Shown here: piece after piece, positions 59,826 through 64,000 of the stretch | How the letters are laid out: each line of letters opens with the position of its first letter | Position numbering within the stretch: position 1 is the first letter of the stretch | NCBI GenBank assembly: GCA_002841155.1 | Contig: PHEH01000004.1 | Span: 62,001 to 126,000, forward strand | Source: Alphaproteobacteria bacterium HGW-Alphaproteobacteria-18 | Lineage (GTDB): Bacteria; Pseudomonadota; Alphaproteobacteria; Caulobacterales; Hyphomonadaceae | Direction of reading: 5' to 3' | DNA length: 64,000 nucleotides | The notes under the pieces: model-generated | Seen by the model: the letters and a program-made list of their open reading frames with translations, nothing else | Told to the model about the DNA's origin: nothing | Database searches by the model: none | Position numbers and translations under genes: made by a program

Positions 59826-60806
59826 TCAGGATTCGCGGCGCGTACCCGCCACGCCTGGGAAGACATGGACGTTGGAGAAGACTTCGCGGGGATGGATGAA
59901 TTCCTCGCGGAACCACATGGCATCGGGTTGTTCAAACCGCTTGCGCAGCCAGTCTATGAACATCTGCCCTTCCGGTAGGCGGCGGAACCGCTCGGTATAG
60001 GCTACCCAGAACTGGATGGGGGCAATCTCGGGCAGGTCGAGTGGTACGATCCGGGTGTCGATGGCGGCCACATAGGACGGCAGGATGGCAACCCCGCCCC
60101 CAGCTGCGCAGGCATGGATCAGCGCCGTACCGGAATTCGAAACGAAGGCAAAATCAATCATCCGGCGCAATTCGGAAACCTTCGGCGCCCAGCGCTCCAC
60201 CTGGTTCACATAGGACGAGTGAAGCAGGCAGCGGTGCTTGTAATACTCAAACAGGCTTTCCGGAGCTTTACGTTCGCGGAAGTAATCCTTTGAGGCAAAG
60301 CCGATATAGTGTTGGACACCCAGCCTGTGCGCGATGATCTCATGGCTTTTCGGCTCAGTGAAATGCAGCGCCACGTCCGTTTCGCCATTGGTGACATCTG
60401 CCGGCTCATCCCCGACGACCATGCGTATCTGAACGCGCGGGTTCTTGTCCTGAAACTCATGCAGACGCGCGGCGAGCCAGTATGGCCCGATGCCATCTCC
60501 CGTCGCGATGGTGATGCGGCCTTCGACCGGCGCACGCTGGGCGCCCGCCTCATCCCGCAATGTATTGGCAGCTTCGGCCATCTGGTGCGCGTATCGCAGC
60601 ACGACCTTGCCAGCCTCTGTCAGCTCCACGCCGCGCGTTGAGCGAATGAACAGCTGAGCCCCGATCGTGGATTCAAGGTCATCAATCTTGCGACTGATGG
60701 TGGGCGGGGACTCCCCCAGCCGGGCGGCGGCGCCACTCATGCTGCAAAGCTCCGCAACAACGCGGAACACACGCAGAGTGTCCCAGTCGAGCCGATCAGT
60801 GTTCAT
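59826..60806 (-). CDS. LysR-family transcriptional regulator
   Basis: A 326-residue LTTR. The N-terminal winged HTH is WDTLRVFRVVAELCSMSGAAARLGESPPTISRKIDDLE, followed by the linker LRYAHQMAEAANTLRDEAGAQ and an effector domain (GRITIATGDGIGPYWLA ... PLDLPEIAPIQFWVAYTERF). The C-terminus ends in a basic, Arg-rich tail. It is followed without a gap by the LacI gene. The gap upstream (60807-61011) lies between this gene's start and the end of the next gene on the same strand. Confidence 0.92.
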   Translation of the reverse strand: MNTDRLDWDTLRVFRVVAELCSMSGAAARLGESPPTISRKIDDLESTIGAQLFIRSTRGVELTEAGKVVLRYAHQMAEAANTLRDEAGAQRAPVEGRITIATGDGIGPYWLAARLHEFQDKNPRVQIRMVVGDEPADVTNGETDVALHFTEPKSHEIIAHRLGVQHYIGFASKDYFRERKAPESLFEYYKHRCLLHSSYVNQVERWAPKVSELRRMIDFAFVSNSGTALIHACAAGGGVAILPSYVAAIDTRIVPLDLPEIAPIQFWVAYTERFRRLPEGQMFIDWLRKRFEQPDAMWFREEFIHPREVFSNVHVFPGVAGTRRES

Positions 60807-61011
60807 GCACTGTCACCTAGCCAATTCCTGATCCTGAAAACAGACCCAGCCGATAGCCTGTCGGCAATCGCCCTGCAATTGATTGAATCAGTGCTTCCGT
60901 CTGACCCAAGGTTGACCGGCTGCCAATCAAATGCTGCACGCTGTTGAGTTTGCAGCAGGCTCAGCCTTCCGGGATATACCAAAGATATGGACAGCAGACC
61001 GTCTGCTGATC

Positions 61012-63846
61012 TCAGCCCACGGCATCGTAAGGATGGTTAAGCGCCAGGCTGATTCGATGGAGCAACTGGTCGATACGGTCCAGCGGGGCGATGATCCCCG
61101 CATGAATGTGGTCATACCCATAGAGGCCGGGAGCCGCCTCCGCCCCGCCCGCCTCCTCCAGCGTTGAAAGCAATGTGAGCCTGTCCTGAGACGCCGGGAA
61201 TATGCGGCCCAGCAAGTCGACACATTCCCCGATGCGCAGGCTGGTGACGAGGCGGATGATGTCGCGCAGGCTGGTGTCGTGGCGCTCTGAAATGCGCGGC
61301 AGGCGGCCGACCAGGGCAAAGGCGCGCATCATCAGGGCCTGACGCACGCCGTGGATGATGTGGAGGTTGATGCGGTCTTCATGGCGCGTCGCAGTGGAGG
61401 GCGCCTCATCAAGGCGCGCGAGCAGGCGGTCAAACCGGTCAAGATCAATCGAGAGAAGATTGGCCGTGCGGTTGACCGAGAGGGCCGTCTCGCCGTCCCG
61501 CAGGGCGTAATAGACGCTGCGATAGGCGGAGGTCTCGTCCGGGCTGGCGGCGCGGGCATGGGCGATCCAGACATCGGGATTGTAGATCGAGGCATAGCCC
61601 CGCAGCACCGGCAGGCTCGTCAGCAGGCGGGCGCGCCAGGCCAGCTGAACGAGGCTGCTCATCCGGGGGCTGGCATTGACGAGTTCGACGAGGCGGTCTG
61701 TCTCCCGCTGCAGGGACGACCCGATGCCCGAAGCCGTGTTCACCGGGATGCCAAGCTGTTGCAGCTCAGCATTGTGAGAGATGGCGCGCAGCGCGCGGGG
61801 GCCGGCCGCGCCGGCCGGGCGCCGCGTCTGGCGGGAGCCGGCGGTGACCACAAAGCCTGGCGCAAAGTCTGACAGGAGGCGGCCATAATCGGGATTTGCA
61901 AAGAAACGCTCATGCCAGGCGCGCAGGGCGCGGTAGAAATCCCAGACGAGGTCTGTGCGGGTGTAGAACGGATCGCTTGCTGCGCTCGAGGGCGGCGGGG
62001 CGAGGAGATGGTGGCACCAGTGCGCGAGCGTCGTTTCGGCGAGCTCGGGCGTGGCGAAATGGAGATAGCCGTCGCCGCCCTGAAAGCTCGACTCGTGGAT
62101 AATCCGTATGCCGAGGGCCTGGGCGTTGGCGCGGGTCCAGGGGGTGAGGAGATGATCGAAGCGCTGCTCGAAACTGCCGGGCCAGGCGCCCCGGCCCATG
62201 GATTCGCCATGCGTATTGAAGATCAGGAGACCCGCGCCCGGCACGCGCGGCGCCATCGCGCGCAGGATCAGGTTATGAATACGCTCGATCGCCATATTGC
62301 CGGCGATCTGGCCGATGAAACGGCCCGAGTCTGAAAAGCCGAGCTGGATCGAGAGATGCCCCCGGCGGCGCACATAGGTGGCAAATTCCGGCTCATCCAG
62401 CAGGCGCTCGATGAAGCGCCCGCCGGTCTCCAGCGCTTCGGGCGTTTCAAACAGGGGCGAGATGTCGAGCTTTGTGTTCACGCCGTAATGGCGGGCGAGA
62501 TAGAGCGCGGCCATGACGGTGGCGGGGTTCTCGCTCTCGGCAATCAGGAAGCGGATGGGTGAGCCGGCATCAATATGTTTCAGGATCTGCGCGCACATCA
62601 TGAACTGGCGGCGGGCGGTCGACTGTTCCAGGAAGAGGTCAGCGAAGTTTACTTCCACCGGCTTTGGCGCGGCCGCACGGCGGGAGAGTTCTGTCAGGGT
62701 GAGGCGGCCGAGGCTGCGTTCGTCCGCATCGAGATTAAGCTCGCGGCGGATTACGTTGGCGATCTGGGCGGCGTTGACGCGCAGATGGATGCGGCCCGTA
62801 CCAAGCTGCTGGCTCTCGACCTGGGCGCGCAGGACGAGCAGCTCGCGGGCGAGCACGGTCTCTCCCTCGGCGGCGGCGAGCGCTGTATCGAGAGCGGCGA
62901 TGATTTCGGCGGCGTCTGTCAGGCGGCCGGGGCCTTCTGATGTGAGGCGGTTGGCGGCGGCGACGAGATGATCCGGGTCCTGAAGGTCGCCGCTGAACTG
63001 GGCGGCCTGGAGCGCGGTTTCACCGGCGGCGAGATCGAGGCGCTCCTGCAGCGCGGCGAGGCCTGTTGCGCCGGGATGATCCTGGAGGATCGTCTGCACA
63101 CGGGCGTGGTAGCGGCGCAGCTGCTCGGCCTTTTCGGCGAGGCGGAAGGTGATCGAATGATACCAATGGATATCGGTGCGGCCATCGAGATCGTAGCCGA
63201 CCCAGCTGGCGATGGTGGGCAGGGCGGGGCGCAGCGAGCGCCACGTTTCCGGGAAATGCGCGCGGGCGATATCGTAGATGAGACCGGCATAATGCTGCTG
63301 GGCGCCTGCTGCGTTCAGCAGCGCGGCCTGCGCCTCTTCATGTTCGCGGGTCAGGGTGATCGAGCGGTTCCAGTCGCGGGCGTCGGCGCGGATCGCACTT
63401 TCGAGCGCAGCGCGGGCGTCCTTGCCCGGCCGGGCCGCTTCTCCGGCGATGGCAGCGCGCAGCTCCGGGGAGAGCGAAAAGGTCGGGTGGGCGGTGAAGA
63501 CGACGCCGCCGCGCGCCTCTTCCAGGGCGGCGCGGAAGGCTTCAAACCCCTCACCGGCGAGGCTTTCGAGGCGGGCTTTGACCAGCGGCCAGACCTTTTC
63601 CGGATTGGCCCCGGCATGACGCTCGCGCAGGCGCCCGGCGCGCTGGCTGACGAGGAGGAGATGGGCTTCGTCGATCAGGCCGGCGACCTCATCGAGGCCC
63701 GTTTCACCCTGCTCGATATCGCGGAAGAGCGTCTGCGCCAGGGCGAAGACCGAATTGGTCATCGGATCTTCTTCGATCCGCTCGGCCTGCTGGCGCAGAT
63801 ACTCACCGGCAGCCGCGAGGGTCGGCTCGATACGTGTCATCGTCAT
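61012..63846 (-). CDS. Divergent phosphoenolpyruvate carboxylase homologue with altered active site
   Basis: A 944-residue protein with the overall length and order of PEP carboxylase. The first catalytic motif reads VFTAHPTFSLSPELR (His kept near residue 120, but the EVxRRT that follows is gone), the GGDRDGNP loop reads VGYDLDGRTDI, GYSDSxKD reads LGFSDSGRFIGQI, HGRGGxxGRGG reads NTHGESMGRGAW, the EQGE loop reads FQGGDG, GSRPAKR reads GSRQTRR and RAIPW reads RAISH. The usual C-terminal QNTG is absent. PLFETPEALE, an otherwise invariant segment, is kept. It is a real gene, but whether it fixes bicarbonate is doubtful. Confidence 0.85.
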   Translation of the reverse strand: MTMTRIEPTLAAAGEYLRQQAERIEEDPMTNSVFALAQTLFRDIEQGETGLDEVAGLIDEAHLLLVSQRAGRLRERHAGANPEKVWPLVKARLESLAGEGFEAFRAALEEARGGVVFTAHPTFSLSPELRAAIAGEAARPGKDARAALESAIRADARDWNRSITLTREHEEAQAALLNAAGAQQHYAGLIYDIARAHFPETWRSLRPALPTIASWVGYDLDGRTDIHWYHSITFRLAEKAEQLRRYHARVQTILQDHPGATGLAALQERLDLAAGETALQAAQFSGDLQDPDHLVAAANRLTSEGPGRLTDAAEIIAALDTALAAAEGETVLARELLVLRAQVESQQLGTGRIHLRVNAAQIANVIRRELNLDADERSLGRLTLTELSRRAAAPKPVEVNFADLFLEQSTARRQFMMCAQILKHIDAGSPIRFLIAESENPATVMAALYLARHYGVNTKLDISPLFETPEALETGGRFIERLLDEPEFATYVRRRGHLSIQLGFSDSGRFIGQIAGNMAIERIHNLILRAMAPRVPGAGLLIFNTHGESMGRGAWPGSFEQRFDHLLTPWTRANAQALGIRIIHESSFQGGDGYLHFATPELAETTLAHWCHHLLAPPPSSAASDPFYTRTDLVWDFYRALRAWHERFFANPDYGRLLSDFAPGFVVTAGSRQTRRPAGAAGPRALRAISHNAELQQLGIPVNTASGIGSSLQRETDRLVELVNASPRMSSLVQLAWRARLLTSLPVLRGYASIYNPDVWIAHARAASPDETSAYRSVYYALRDGETALSVNRTANLLSIDLDRFDRLLARLDEAPSTATRHEDRINLHIIHGVRQALMMRAFALVGRLPRISERHDTSLRDIIRLVTSLRIGECVDLLGRIFPASQDRLTLLSTLEEAGGAEAAPGLYGYDHIHAGIIAPLDRIDQLLHRISLALNHPYDAVG

Positions 63847-63855
63847 GTCTTTGGC

Positions 63856-64000
63856 TCAGCGGTCTGGGGTAACCTTGGGGAAGATGCCCTTGTTAACGGC
63901 CCATTGGCTCAGAAGCGAGGGCCAAGATTGCAGCGGCGTGCCGTCTATGCCGCGCAGCCCGAAACCATGGCCGCCCGCCTCGAAGATGTGCAGGGCCACG
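63856..64000 (-). CDS. C-terminal end of an alpha/beta-hydrolase (partial)
   Basis: The last 47 codons of a gene that starts beyond the window. The translated piece LHIFEAGGHGFGLRG followed by PLQSWPSLLSQWAVNKG is typical of the end of acetyl-esterase/dienelactone-hydrolase enzymes: the His of HGFGLR is the catalytic base and the final helix holds a Trp. It ends ten bases before the PEP carboxylase-like gene starts, so the two are co-transcribed. Confidence 0.75.
   Translation of the reverse strand, partial: VALHIFEAGGHGFGLRGIDGTPLQSWPSLLSQWAVNKGIFPKVTPDR

Overview
The window reads as chromosomal DNA of a high-GC alphaproteobacterium, most likely of the Caulobacterales/Hyphomonadaceae type (inference). 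The grounds are a MipZ-type division-site ATPase, a cpa/tad pilus operon, the plsX-fabH-ihfA-merR block, split-subunit PntAA/PntAB/PntB, a CBP3-type cytochrome bc1 chaperone beside bamE, and high GC with strong third-position bias. Genes are dense, many pairs overlap by 4 bases, and both ends of the window fall in ordinary chromosome (the last gene is cut by the edge).

Layout. 0-9.5 kb: a lipoprotein, a SET-domain protein, an MDR dehydrogenase, a lone gatC, ruvX, an AEC transporter, pyrB with a metal-ligand-less pyrC homologue, an NTF2-like/GNAT pair and an M28 peptidase. 9.7-15.8 kb: acyl-CoA ligase, MaoC hydratase, small membrane proteins, a DEDDh nuclease, an S9A oligopeptidase and msrB. 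16-24.8 kb: tRNA-Pro(GGG), merR-ihfA-fabH-plsX, the bc1 chaperone, bamE, a K+-independent H+-pyrophosphatase, thiL and accA. 24.9-31.9 kb: a seven-gene tad (cpa) operon. 32-39.3 kb: a threonine dehydratase-like enzyme, galU and a cobalamin-riboswitch-controlled btuB-F-C-D operon. 39.3-43.1 kb: an SDR and the transhydrogenase operon. 43.2-51.1 kb is the accessory stretch: an LD-carboxypeptidase and an Mpl/MurC-like ligase separated by an AT-rich orphan, a LuxR solo, an acyl-CoA dehydrogenase, then the N- and C-terminal remnants of an MmeI-like (type IIG) DNA methyltransferase flanking a second AT-rich orphan, next to tRNA-Lys(UUU). 51.2-64 kb: tgt, several repeat-rich gaps, an EstB-like esterase, mipZ, panC, hisC, LacI and LysR regulators, and a strongly divergent PEP carboxylase homologue.

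Most genes are housekeeping. The least ordinary items are: (1) the gutted methyltransferase gene whose catalytic core is replaced by an AT-rich orphan of 303 residues; (2) runs of GGGACA-like hexamers with a 10-11 base period at three separate loci, one inside thiL; (3) a PEP carboxylase homologue with nearly every catalytic motif altered; (4) a tRNA-guanine transglycosylase missing two of three zinc cysteines; and (5) several families of long-armed palindromic intergenic repeats, one copy forming the 3' end of a gene. No CRISPR array, rRNA, integrase, transposase or prophage was seen.
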